DNA of 49,067 nucleotides. Source: Phallusia fumigata. Its lineage: Eukaryota; Chordata; Ascidiacea; Phlebobranchia; Ascidiidae. Positions 10,401 to 19,876 of the stretch are shown in pieces (the first letter of the stretch is position 1; each line of letters opens with the position of its first letter). The stretch spans positions 1 to 49,067 of the forward strand of contig QXVZ01011778.1 of NCBI GenBank assembly GCA_008931825.1. The letters are read 5' to 3'. The translations under genes were made by a program, and so were the position numbers. The notes beneath the pieces are model-generated. The model did no database searches. It was given only the letters and a program-made list of their open reading frames with translations, and had not been told where the DNA came from.

Positions 10401-11775
10401 ATGGGTTCTAATCCTGTCTCGGTCACTTTGATTTCCTGAACAAGAATCTTAAGCAGGGCTAGAAAAAATGCAATTTTCCCGGGAAGCCAACAAAAGTTCC
10501 TATATGTAACAGGAATATTAAACTAATAGATGTTACAAAAACATTTCCCGCGAGTAGGACTAATTTCCCGGGAAGGAGCTTCCCCATTTCCCCACTATTT
10601 CCCACCATGATCTTAAGCGACATTGCTCCAACCCAGTGGACCTGATGGGTTGACCCAAGTTGAACTCACCAATTTATAAAAACATGAAATAAAAAATGAT
10701 CCAACGAAACTGCAACGGTGCAGGCATCTTGGCGGTGGACTTTTAATGAGCATAACGCATTCAGGCGTTGTTCCATCTCCCCGAGGGTAAAAATATTACA
10801 AATGAACAATTATGCGACGTTCAGCAGATTTCGCTTGAGCATCGATCACCACAAACTGTAGTGCTCTGAACCAAGTACTAACGAGTTTGTGTTGTAGCAT
10901 CTTCATACGACATTCGTTACACCCTTAACAACGCAAGCAGGCTGGTCTCTCAGTTCGACGTTTGCCCTCGAGTAACCCGCAACATTGTGACCCAAGGTAA
11001 CCTCTCCCAACCACAATCAGCTGGTAAGGAGGAAATATTCGTAGTTGTGCCGCCACTCGAATCTTACCAGGACCCGACAAGGTAATTAAAGCTGTTGAAC
11101 TGAGCTAAGTTGATTTCGCTTCTTGAGATAAGTGGTAGAGAAAACGAAGCACTGAAGCAGTTGCTGTGGTTGGGACGTGATTGTTTGATAATTGGTTTGA
11201 TTGACGTGAAGGGGTAAGGCTGCGGTTTTCAACTGGAAAGGGATTATATGAGGATTGTTACTTTGCAGTTAAGTTATTCCTGATAAGTATAATGTGTTTT
11301 TTAGGTAGACCAGTGTTTCCAACCTTTTAAAATACATTTAAATCGCTTCTGTTTAGTTAGTGGACGAATGAGACGTTTTGAAGTAAAGGGGGAATGTGTT
11401 AAAAAGTTGGAAACCACTGCAATAAAGCCATCACTAAGTTGGAAATAGCTGTGAAACGTTAAAACCGCGGCCATGTGGTTAACGCAACAGTCTTGCGCTC
11501 GCGAGGTTGTGGGTTCTAATCCCCTCTCGGTCACTTTTGTTTCCAACAAATATGTGTTACATCAACAACACCGTGTGTAAACCAACAAACAAATGTTGCA
11601 AAATTGCAGAATCTCCTTCGCAATGAAAGCCATAGACGGGGCTTTGAATGTCGCTGACTTATCGAATGTTGCAACCATCACTTTGAACGACAATGTGTCC
11701 ATCTGTCTTCCTTCCAAAACAATGATGTTGTTTATGTCGCTGGTTTCAATTCTCTCAGCTGGACGCTTGTATTAG
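4500..11775 (+). CDS. CLCA: CLCA family (calcium-activated chloride channel regulator) metalloprotease/VWA protein
   Basis: CLCA proteins are secreted or surface zinc metalloproteases that cleave themselves and modulate chloride conductance. Exons: 4500-4664, 5482-5616, 5674-5824, 6044-6158, 6596-6773, 7116-7367, 7816-8037, 8264-about 8328, 8451-8553, 8626-8705, 9053-9143, 9814-9925, 10089-10231, 10898-11081, 11610-11775. Residues 1-25 form a signal peptide (MSAKFLFTFLCLLAVFLN...). The protease motif HEWAH is at residues 156-160, followed by YRWGVFDE. A Cys-rich segment comes next. The VWA domain starts with the MIDAS DTSGSMDG (325-332), then GNTCIGCGL and FTDG. Past the N come the beta-sandwich (KDDGVYSRYFTGYNDQGRYS) and the FN3-like part (FFPPSKIIDLSA, LRFTAPGSDYD). 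The tail ends in a hydrophobic run, TMMLFMSLVSILSAG, compatible with a GPI signal or membrane anchor. About 720 residues are present against about 910 in human CLCA1; the deficit lies at N 8329. Confidence 0.9.
8329..8329. other. Single ambiguous base, probable contig join inside CLCA
   Basis: The base is N. Just before it, coding sequence reads through the VWA strand ending FTDGV. The next recognisable exon (8451) resumes in the beta-sandwich at GYLPVLGADV. In human CLCA proteins these points are roughly 200 residues apart, so several exons are absent between them. The other N in this window (46555) sits at an obvious mis-join, which supports reading this one as an assembly gap too. Confidence 0.65.
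9195..9335. mobile_element. MITE family A copy in a CLCA intron
   Basis: Begins AGTAAGAAGATACAAGCCAG and contains GATGATGACAACAGCGGTTG, the reverse complement of the core shared with other copies (32320-32450, 37535-37672, 38515-38650). The right half is degraded. No coding capacity. Confidence 0.6.
9482..9497 (+). other. Spliced-leader-like 16-mer in a CLCA intron
   Basis: The bases TTTCTATTTGAATAAG match the Ciona trans-spliced leader ATTCTATTTGAATAAG (recalled from the literature) at 15 of 16 positions. It is not followed by the GT donor expected in an SL RNA gene, so it is not a functional SL donor as it stands. It could be chance or the 5' end of an old retrocopied trans-spliced transcript. 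Confidence 0.35.
10262..10805 (+). repeat. tRNA-like SINE, interrupted by a younger MITE
   Basis: Two B-box-type motifs (GGTTCTAATCC at about 10293 and 10403) start SINE-like head sequence with the downstream phrase TCGGTCACTTTGATTTCC. The element continues after the inserted MITE (10454-10609) with the body GACATTGCTCCAACCCAGTG and ends near GCATTCAGGCGTTGTTCC. The same body occurs at 16030-16300 and 33388-33620 on the plus strand and 23655-23815, 39600-39740 and 45885-46110 on the minus strand. Confidence 0.65.
10454..10609. mobile_element. hAT-like MITE (CAGGGCTAG family) with 8-bp target duplication
   Basis: A 156-bp element beginning CAGGGCTAGAAAAAATG and ending TTTCCCACCATG. It is flanked on both sides by the identical octamer ATCTTAAG (10446-10453 and 10610-10617), the duplication size typical of hAT elements. 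It sits inside a SINE. A second copy is at 21951-22112 in an SLC3A1 intron. Both carry repeated TTTCCCGGGAAG motifs that could serve as transposase binding sites. The two ends are not good inverted repeats of each other. Confidence 0.75.
11311..11419. mobile_element. Short hAT-type MITE in the last CLCA intron
   Basis: A 109-bp segment bounded by CAGTGTTTCCAACCTTTT and the inverted end AAAAAGTTGGAAACCACTG. A related copy starts at 27521 (CAGTGGTTCCAAACC). The two copies also share about 40 bp of left flank (around 11268-11310 and 27478-27520), so the repeat unit extends beyond the terminal inverted repeat. I see no clear target duplication. Confidence 0.55.
11462..11555 (+). repeat. tRNA-like SINE head
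   Basis: An A-box-like GGCCATGTGGTTAACGCAAC is followed by a B box in GTTGTGGGTTCTAATCC and CTCTCGGTCACTTTTGTTTCC. This is the pol III promoter half of the SINE family found across the window. The 3' body is missing. Confidence 0.6.
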
Positions 11776-11862
11776 TGTCTTTAATTTTGTATCCATCGCA
11801 CAACTTGCACTTTATACATTTGATTTGCACATTGCTTTTGTACATGAAAGAATTTATGCAGC

Positions 11863-11868
11863 AATAAA
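11863..11868 (+). terminator. Polyadenylation signal of CLCA
   Basis: AATAAA lies 88 bp after the CLCA stop codon (TAG 11773-11775) and is the first clear signal downstream. Confidence 0.55.
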
Positions 11869-12503
11869 CATTTCGTAGACTATTGTATATCTGTGTTTTA
11901 CTTTTATTTTTCCGCCAGAACAGTAGTTTATGGTTTACAGTTTATGTGATGTGTAGGCTTGCTTGTTTATGCAAAGGTAAATTCATTTGGGTAATGCTAA
12001 AGTCATTGTTTGCAAAAACGACGAACTCTTGTGTTAAATTTAGTCTACCCATAGGTTGAGAACCCAAGCGTTAGAAGCAGGGTCAATGCCAAGGGGGCGA
12101 AAGACATGGCCCCCCAAATTTCAAAGTTGTACATTGAGTTGGGCTATTCCTGGAAAAAAAACCTAAGTTTTTTTTACGTTTGGTTACTTGGCCCACATTA
12201 AAGTTTTGGGCTGGCTACGCTATTGGTTAGAAGAAAGGTAAAATACTGAAAATGTTTGATTAAAGCAATACATAAATTTTATTGTCCAATATTATAACAT
12301 ATAAAGTGTGGTTTTTGAAATTCTAGTCACAGTGAGTTCTTTGCGTCTAAAAAATACTTGCAAAAATAGAGAATACAATCAGTCTAATCAGTGAAGCGTA
12401 TCAAACAGTTCGTTTGGGGATTCCCCAAGAAAGCGGTTGGAATTCGGTTGTCAAGGTTCGCAGTGAGTTTAAAATATTACTTGGTGTGATTGCAATTTGC
12501 AAG

Positions 12504-15500
12504 ATGGATCAAAGCATATTGGATTGTTTGTCGAGGCCGAATGGTGAAGGGGCATTGCTGACGTCTTGTGGGGCTGAGTTGCAGGAACTAATGCGTCAAA
12601 TCGATATCATGGCAAGTTTATAAATTTGTGCATTTGTAACACATTTTTCAAGGAATTTTCGATCGATTTTATTGTGCACCAAATAAAATCTAGCCCAAAT
12701 AGTGTCACAGAGGCTTAACCAAAGTAATACTGTTTCATAGTTGTTTCATAAAAAAAAGCTGACTGACTGCGAAACATTCAACGTCACCTGTTTCATTCCC
12801 GGAAAACACTTTTCCACGGGGGGACTTCTGCATCGATTTTTGTTATTCATGATGAAGTGACGTTTTGTAATTGGATATATTGTCTTTTTTGGTGTGTTTC
12901 GTTTCGTCCTCCACAGAACTTATCTTAATTATCAGAAACATTGATTTTAATTGTGCGCTTCATTTGTGATATTGTTCAATCTCCTTTTACATTGATTATA
13001 ATCCTATACGATCCCTTGAGTTTCATAATCTCGTGTTCTTTTGTAAAATATAACTTGCAAAAGGTTTTGTTTGGTCTGAAACTTATTTAATAATTTTGAG
13101 TCAGATTTTGGAGTGTTCACATTTGCACACACTGCAAATTTTGTCAATTTTTTTGAAAACAATCCAGTTCAAAAATTTAAATAAGGCTTGCAAACTAGAC
13201 TGACATTATTGATACCTCATAAATAAAACTGCAAACTGTCAGGTTGGTTTACATTGTTCTTTTTGTAATTGCTATTGATGCTGCGATTCATAAGCCTTAG
13301 TAAAAGGCTGCCACAAAACAAAAAAGATGGAAAATGCTGATCTATAATGCTATATATTTATTCATATTTTATACAAAACAACAAATGGCCCCAGACTTGA
13401 TGAAGTCAACAGTCTAATGGTTGTACTACTTTTTAAAAACAGGTTAGAAACAAGAAAATGGAATGGGAGGCAGAACTGGTTTCAACCCAAGATTGTCTGT
13501 CATTGCGAGAACAAGAATTGTTACATACAAGGTAGTTTGGCCTTAAATGATAACACAACTTCTGAGAAATCATGCATTCTAATGCAAACATTTCATCAAT
13601 TGCTCTTATCACCGTATGTGCAAAACATTTTGTTGTTAAAAATCCAGAACAGTTTTGTCACACTTGTAATGGAGGTGGCTGAATGCCTGTGACAAAAAGG
13701 AGTCAAAAACTTTGAATAAGCAGGCTGACCAAAACAAAAGCCACCAACTGTCAGAAATAAACAAAAAAATAATTTCAAAGTTTCACAGACCTGCAAAACT
13801 GCAGGCAATTAGTCTCTGGTCTCATTATGAACAACCTGGTAAGCTGTTTGCCCATTTAAGATGAAAAGAAACAAGTCACATATTTGTGTTTTAGGGGAGA
13901 ATCATATATGTGTTACCTTGGTATTTTCTGCCAGGCGTTAACTTCCAAAACTGAAAAAAAAAAAAACATGTTTGTAGAACTCTCTTGGAGCAGAAACATC
14001 AGGAGGTTGGAATGTTGAAGCATCAACTGGAAGGATATGAATCGGGACAAAAAAATGTCTCCGGCCAATATGAAGCACAACTTAACAAACTAAAGAATCA
14101 ACTTAAAAACCTAAAAGTAAGCGAAATTGGAACCGTTTTTTTTTGTAAATTGGTTGATAAACTATCATATTATAAATGTTATTAGTTATCTGTGCTATTT
14201 GTTGAAATTTTTCACACTTTTGTCCAGTGCACAATATTGTTTCTGGCTACTTTAATAATAACTTATTCAGGTGTTGGCTATTTCCTGGCCTTTGAATATT
14301 GGAAATTTAACTATTGCTTTGTATTCAACAGTAAAGCATCCTAAACAGTATCATAGCAGTTTGACAAACAAAAATTACTACTACAGAATACTGTAACTAT
14401 TGCCTCGAACCTTAACTTTGTGGTTCGCGAACTGTGTGCCTTGTGCATCATTTTAAATTTCTGAAGGTGTCACACGATAACTCTGTTTCAGTGTTAATTT
14501 GTGTTTGTATCAATAAATACAACTTAAATAATAAGCGTAAGTCAACTTTTCTAAAGGTGTCACATCGCAAAAGTGACTGTCTCATCATTTAAGGGATTAA
14601 AAAATCAGAAAAAAATTTATTAATTTTAGGAAACCCATGAAAAAATGGTTCGATCAAAAGAGAAAAAAGCCCAAACTTTTGCTGACAAAGAAAAAGAGCT
14701 GGTGGATGAAATTGATCGACTTACTCTGGAGTTGAAGGAAAAAATGGTTTTGATTGTCCAACACGAAAAACAAAGTAGTGAATGGGATATCAGGTACTAC
14801 TTATGTAATTTCTGCTTTAAACATTTTATTAGTGGCATTTACAGGTACCTTTGTATTAATGCAAAACTTTCCAGCTCATTTGAAGATAAGATTGGCTTTT
14901 TTGTTGCTGCAAGTTGAGTGCATCAGCATCCCAAAAAATGCAGTTTCTTTGGAAGTTAAGATGCACAATATAAAATCAGCAGAATTTTGTGCTGTATTAA
15001 AAAAATGTAAAATGAAATAAATCGTAAAGCTATTACAGATCTCAGAATTAATGTTATGTTATATTTTCTTCAGCAAACGATCTCTTAACCACCAGCTTGA
15101 ATGCATGGAAAAGCAGAAGCGGGCAATTGCATCCAGCTATGAGCATGCCCAGCAACAACTTAATGTTGCTCAAAATCGCCTCAAGAAAAGCAACCGCATG
15201 GTTGAGGAGGTGGAGGGAACAAGTCATTCGTTGCTACGGAAACTGGAGGAAGAGCTTGCGAATGATAAGGAGTTAATTCAAAGACAGGAAAGCATCATTT
15301 CAGATCTTCAGGAAAAGAGTCGTGAGTTGTCTACAGGGAAACACAAGGCCACTGGAGAAAAGTACAGATACCAGGAACAGGCTGATAAAGCCAATTGCAA
15401 GGTAAATTTTACTCCTAAGTGCACACAATATTTTCATTTTTCACCTTTGTTCAGCTGGAAGATCTAGAAATTTTATTTCTGTAATAGTTAAAAGATTGAA

Positions 15501-18500
15501 AGCACTTGCGTGCATTCTCTCACTTTATAACCACACAATGGGCATTTTGCCACAAGCCCTTTAGTTTTGCTTGCAACTTTTGATTAGGAAATAGTCATCC
15601 AGATTACTGGATATTTTTATTGTCTCTAATATCAAAAGTTAACTTCAACCTTGGTACAGCTAATGAGGTTTAGGTCAACAGTGACACAACTGTAATACTT
15701 TGCTGCTGAGTAATTTTTTAATATTATGCCCTTTTATAGGTAAACATACATATGTTTATGCATTTGTTAAAAAAAATTATTGTTAACATAAAAAATCTGG
15801 AAAATGTAACTTTGTTTAGCTTCGAGTTGTAGAAGAGGAAATATCTCGTCTACAAGCCGCTCTTTCAGCTCGTGAAACTGCATTAAGAGGTTCCGAACAT
15901 GAAATTGCCTCCTTGCAAAACAAAATTGCTGAGCTCCAAACCTGTGTCCACACGAAAGACAAAATAATCGACGCCATGCAGGTAAATTGTTTAGCTACAG
16001 CTCAGGAACTAACTAGATTACCTTTTTTTAATGTCAAGTTGGGCTAAGTGGTTTGTGCGACTGCCTTGTGCTCATAAGGTTGTGGGTTCTAATCGTGTCT
16101 CAGTTGCCTGTTCTCCCCTGAGCAAGAATCCTGGGCAGCATTGCTCCAACCCAAAATTCGTAAAAATGACAAAAAGTCCAAAAAATTAAAAAAAAAATAC
16201 ATAAAAATTTTCTAACAAAACTGCAATGCAGCAGGTAGCTAGGCAGTGGACTCATTGTGAGAATAACGCATTTGGGGTTTGAAAAAAAATTAAAATACCG
16301 GTGTACAAAACTTTGAAAATTTAATTTGAAAGCAGTGACATGATGTGCCCTGTACAGCAGTCTATACAGTTGTGTTGTTTTTGTAATGTTTACCCACAAA
16401 TTTATTATTTCTAAAAAATTGTATTTAGTTTAAAGCACATACCAACCTTTCATGATAACATTAACAGCTTAATTTTGTTCTCAGGTTCGCTCACCACTCA
16501 AAGGTAAAGATGACGACTTGCGACATAAGGTCACCTTACTCGAAGCTTCAGTAGACACCATGTCTGAAATGGAAACTCAATTAAGGGGCGAAGTTCGCTC
16601 CCTTGAGCAACAGCTCAAACATTCCAAGGAGGAAGCGGACAGTTTGAGAGAAGTGGTCAAAAACACTGAAAATGCCAGAGTATGTAATACGTACAGGAGA
16701 CTAGGAGTTATTTTGGATTTTATTGTTATGCTTGTTAAAAAGCATACCTGTTTCCTCAGGCTAATTAACCAATACATGCCAAATATGTAGAAGTTACCAT
16801 TTTCGTTTATTAGCAGGTTATCAGTCCAGTATTGGTCCGCTAAGCATTTTGAGTGGATGTCAAACAAATTTTTAAATCAATGTGGTTTTAGTCAACCACA
16901 CTTTGGTTTTTGCTATGAACAGTTTGCTTTGCTGTTGATCTTATATTTGATGTGTCGTTAATAGGTCTGGTCCATTGTTAGACTTATCAACTTTTAATCA
17001 AAACTGCTTTATGCAGCAGAAATAGAAAAAAGGCAAACATTTTCGAAAAGTTTAAGAACCACTTCTATTTATATCCATATACCTGAATTGCACAAGTTTA
17101 GGAACTCATGTCAATTGACTTGAACTTGATACAGGTCAAGGACTTAAACCAGGAGATTCTTCAGCTGAGAGATAAACTTGGTGAAATGGAAGCGTCACAC
17201 TCAGCACAGCTAAGTGGAATGAAGGTCGGTTGTTGTCTGTCGATGAACCATGCATCTTACCTTCTTTACGTGGCAGCAGCTTGCCTCATAAATTGCTGTC
17301 ATCTTACGTTGTAATGAAAATGTGGCACAAAAAGACAAAAATGTCACCCAGATAAAGAATTCTTGCTCTGTATAACATACTATATTTTGTTTTGCATCTT
17401 TCCCTAACAGTTAGTTTTTGTGACTAAATGTATTCTTCTATAGAACGATGTCACGAAATTGTCGTCACACCTCCATGGTAGGGATGCCAACATCGAGCGA
17501 CTTACCGAGACTTGTGCCGAGATGGAACGACAACTTCAGGATGAATCTCGACAACGAGAAAAACTGAACGCCGAGCTACAAACTGCTGCGTCACATCTCA
17601 ACAAACTGAGATCAAACAGAAAAAGTGTTTCTGCTGAAAATGTATTGTCTGCCAGCACTGAAAGGTAACTCAAATGTCAAACCCTACTTCGTTTCCATAA
17701 CATGGATAGGAAGCTTCTAACTAGTCGTATTTCTTTCGCTTGTGAGCCCCTGTCACATAACACCTTGTAATCATGGTGTAGCTGCAGTGCATTCAACCTT
17801 AATTTACCATTATTTTCATGCCTCATAGTGGCTTAACGTTGCACAGCTATTTTCAGCCTGCGGATTGTTTTAGTGCTATTGTGTCACTATGTCTTTCCTC
17901 AAAGCGAAACAAACTTAACTTATAACTTCATGTGTAAATTCTAGTGAATTTTTATGATATTTTTCAAACTTTAGCATATACTTTGCCCTAAACTTTCTCA
18001 TATACTTTGCTATATTTCATTTACATAGGTAATAAAGTTACCCAGCAACTCAATAACTGTCTTCCATTTCTCAGATCATTGACAGAGGCTGAACTACAGC
18101 TCTCGGACCTGCGACACAACTATGGAAAGGCTGTTATGAGACTAGAGGATGAAAATCAGAATCTCATATCACAGGTAATCTCATGTTCCAGTACTTACCT
18201 GCATGAAAATGCAGCCACGGCACATTTGAGAAAATATTGCTAAACCCCAAACAAAAAAACAAACAACACTTTAGTGAAATGTTGACATGCATTCTCTCTG
18301 AATGCTGTCACTGCCTAAATATGATAACCAGAAAACCTGACTTCTTTTGGCTAGGACGTCTCTAACTATGGGTTATAATCCTATTTAATGTTGCAAGATG
18401 TAATTTTGGTGTTAAAACACCAGGGATTATAATATATAGTTGATGTTTTGGCATCTGTGACATCCTTTTTCGTTGTATGCTTTGTTTGCTTGTGAAATGT

Positions 18501-19118
18501 TTGTCTCCATTTATTACAATTTATGACTTTTCCTAGGTTTCTAATCTAAAGGGGAAACTGCAAGATAAAGATAAATCTTTTCACATTCCGGAACCTACAG
18601 AGCAAGTAAAATCACAGGAGGACACAAAAATAAATGAAATAGTTAAAGCGTACGAACATCGAATTGCATCACTGGAAGCTCGTCTGCAAGAAACGTCAGG
18701 GCACAACCCAGAAATTCGAGCTCCACCATCCACAAGCAGCATCGTACTTCGCTCCGCTGAAAGTTCCACAATTACTCCACGATCGGAGATTACTGAGAGT
18801 TCCGATAATTTAAGGGAGGAGACAAGGACTCCGACACCGACAAAAAACTTTTTACAATCAATTGGAATTGACCCTGCATCGGTCAATGCATCTTCAGTGT
18901 CGTTTTACTCCAATGTGCCGGGGAGTATGAGCGAAAAACAACTTCAAGCGCTTCTGGGAATTACAGATGAAGGTTTTGAAGATCACGGAAGTTCCTCGAT
19001 CGAGGAGTTTGCACAAAATGAGGAGAAGCGAGTCTTGGAACTTGAATCGAGAATTGAAAAACACATTGGTGACATGCAGAAGGCGATGGATGCTGTGATG
19101 TCAAAATATGAGAAATAG
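12504..19118 (+). CDS. CEP63: CEP63/DEUP1-type centrosomal coiled-coil protein
   Basis: CEP63 works with CEP152 at the mother centriole to recruit PLK4 and start centriole duplication. Exons: 12504-12611, 13443-13531, 13978-14116, 14630-14793, 15074-15401, 15820-15981, 16485-16679, 17135-17224, 17444-17664, 18075-18174, 18537-19118. They join in phase to 725 residues (human CEP63 is 703). The N-terminus reads GALLTSCGAELQELMRQIDI, close to human [20 protein letters not shown]. Residues about 37-560 are almost continuous heptad-rich coiled coil. About 570-660 are Ser/Thr/Pro-rich. The end, EEKRVLELESRIEKHIGDMQ, matches the C-terminal CEP63 helix that binds CEP152. The start is the first ATG after an in-frame open stretch. 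Intron 1 uses a GC donor (ATG|GCAAGT). CEP63 and its vertebrate paralogue DEUP1 share these features, so this is probably the single pre-duplication gene (inference). Confidence 0.93.
14403..14592. mobile_element. hAT-type MITE family C copy in a CEP63 intron
   Basis: Left part reads TGGTTCGCGAACTGTG and the body contains ATCAATAAATACAACTT and AATAAGCG, ending near TCACATCGCAAAAG. The family recurs at 25100-25315, 34640-34853 and 40868-41087, with a fragment at 24495-24545. A consensus from the copies has ends like CAGCGTTTCCCAAACT, typical of hAT MITEs. This copy is diverged. Confidence 0.55.
16030..16300 (+). repeat. Nearly full-length tRNA-like SINE in a CEP63 intron
   Basis: The clearest copy in the window. 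An A box (TGGGCTAAGTGGTTTGTG, about 16039) is followed by a B box (GGGTTCTAATC, about 16084), then GCATTGCTCCAACCC and a 3' body ending with GAGAATAACGCATTTGGGG. The spacing of A and B boxes suits a pol III promoter derived from a tRNA with a variable arm. The parent tRNA cannot be named with confidence. Confidence 0.7.
17833..17925 (+). repeat. Dispersed repeat family D copy
   Basis: Contains AACGTTGCACAGCTATTTTC followed by GTGTCACTATG and AAAGCGAAACAAACTTAACT. Equivalent stretches occur at 22880-22965 (plus) and 48570-48670 (minus), each inside an intron. No inverted repeats or coding capacity are visible. It may be the 3' part of a longer interspersed element. Confidence 0.5.
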
Positions 19119-19237
19119 AACTTGTTTGTGTGTTATTTCTAAAGCTAACAGTTTGGTGAAGTAGAGTATTCTGTGCTGCTGCTATCTTGTTCAACATTTG
19201 GAAAAGGTTGTAGCAAAATGTAAAGGAACAACATTAA

Positions 19238-19243
19238 AATAAA
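19238..19243 (+). terminator. Polyadenylation signal of CEP63
   Basis: AATAAA about 120 bp after the stop codon (TAG 19116-19118), before the convergent SLC3A1 gene. Confidence 0.6.
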
Positions 19244-19795
19244 GTGCTTTTTGTCTGTGCATTTCTTGAATGATTGCCAGGCAGGCAGTACACAAGAACT
19301 TGGTGTTTTGATAAGTTTGAGTGCTGAAATGTTTGTTTAATATTAGTAAAATCTGAAATTGTTTCTTTACCTGCAAGATCTCAAAAAAAATTTTGTTTTT
19401 TGCTACATTAACTTCTGTGAAACATAAGATGTTCTCAAACAACATCTAAAGAACTATTGTTGTTTCAAACTCTGTTATTAGGTGCATTTGTGTGATTTCT
19501 GTGGTAATTGTATCTTTCTTCATTCAAATTATTCTCTGTTTCTGTATTTTGCCTGAAGTAGCTGTGTTTGTATTGCCAGATGGTTTTCATGACCTCATAA
19601 CAATTGTGTTCTGGAAAATACTATGTAAAATGTTTTCATCAATATTTTCAAAACTGACTGAGACCAAAAATTTAACTTTTTGGCACTAGTCCAATTGAAC
19701 GACACTAAACCTCTGTGTTTAAAATGCCTCAACTTAAATTGTTTTCTTGCTCTTTAAGAAAATTCACTGTTCATGTATATTTGCTTATATTGGTG

Positions 19796-19801
19796 TTTAT
19801 T
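19796..19801 (-). terminator. Polyadenylation signal of SLC3A1
   Basis: TTTATT on the plus strand reads AATAAA on the minus strand, about 75 bp beyond the SLC3A1 stop codon at 19877-19879. Confidence 0.5.
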
Positions 19802-19876
19802 TCATGTGTAGATAATATATTTTCTTTTTCAGAAAATTAGAACTTGATTAAAATAATATGAGAAGGTCGTTTTATC

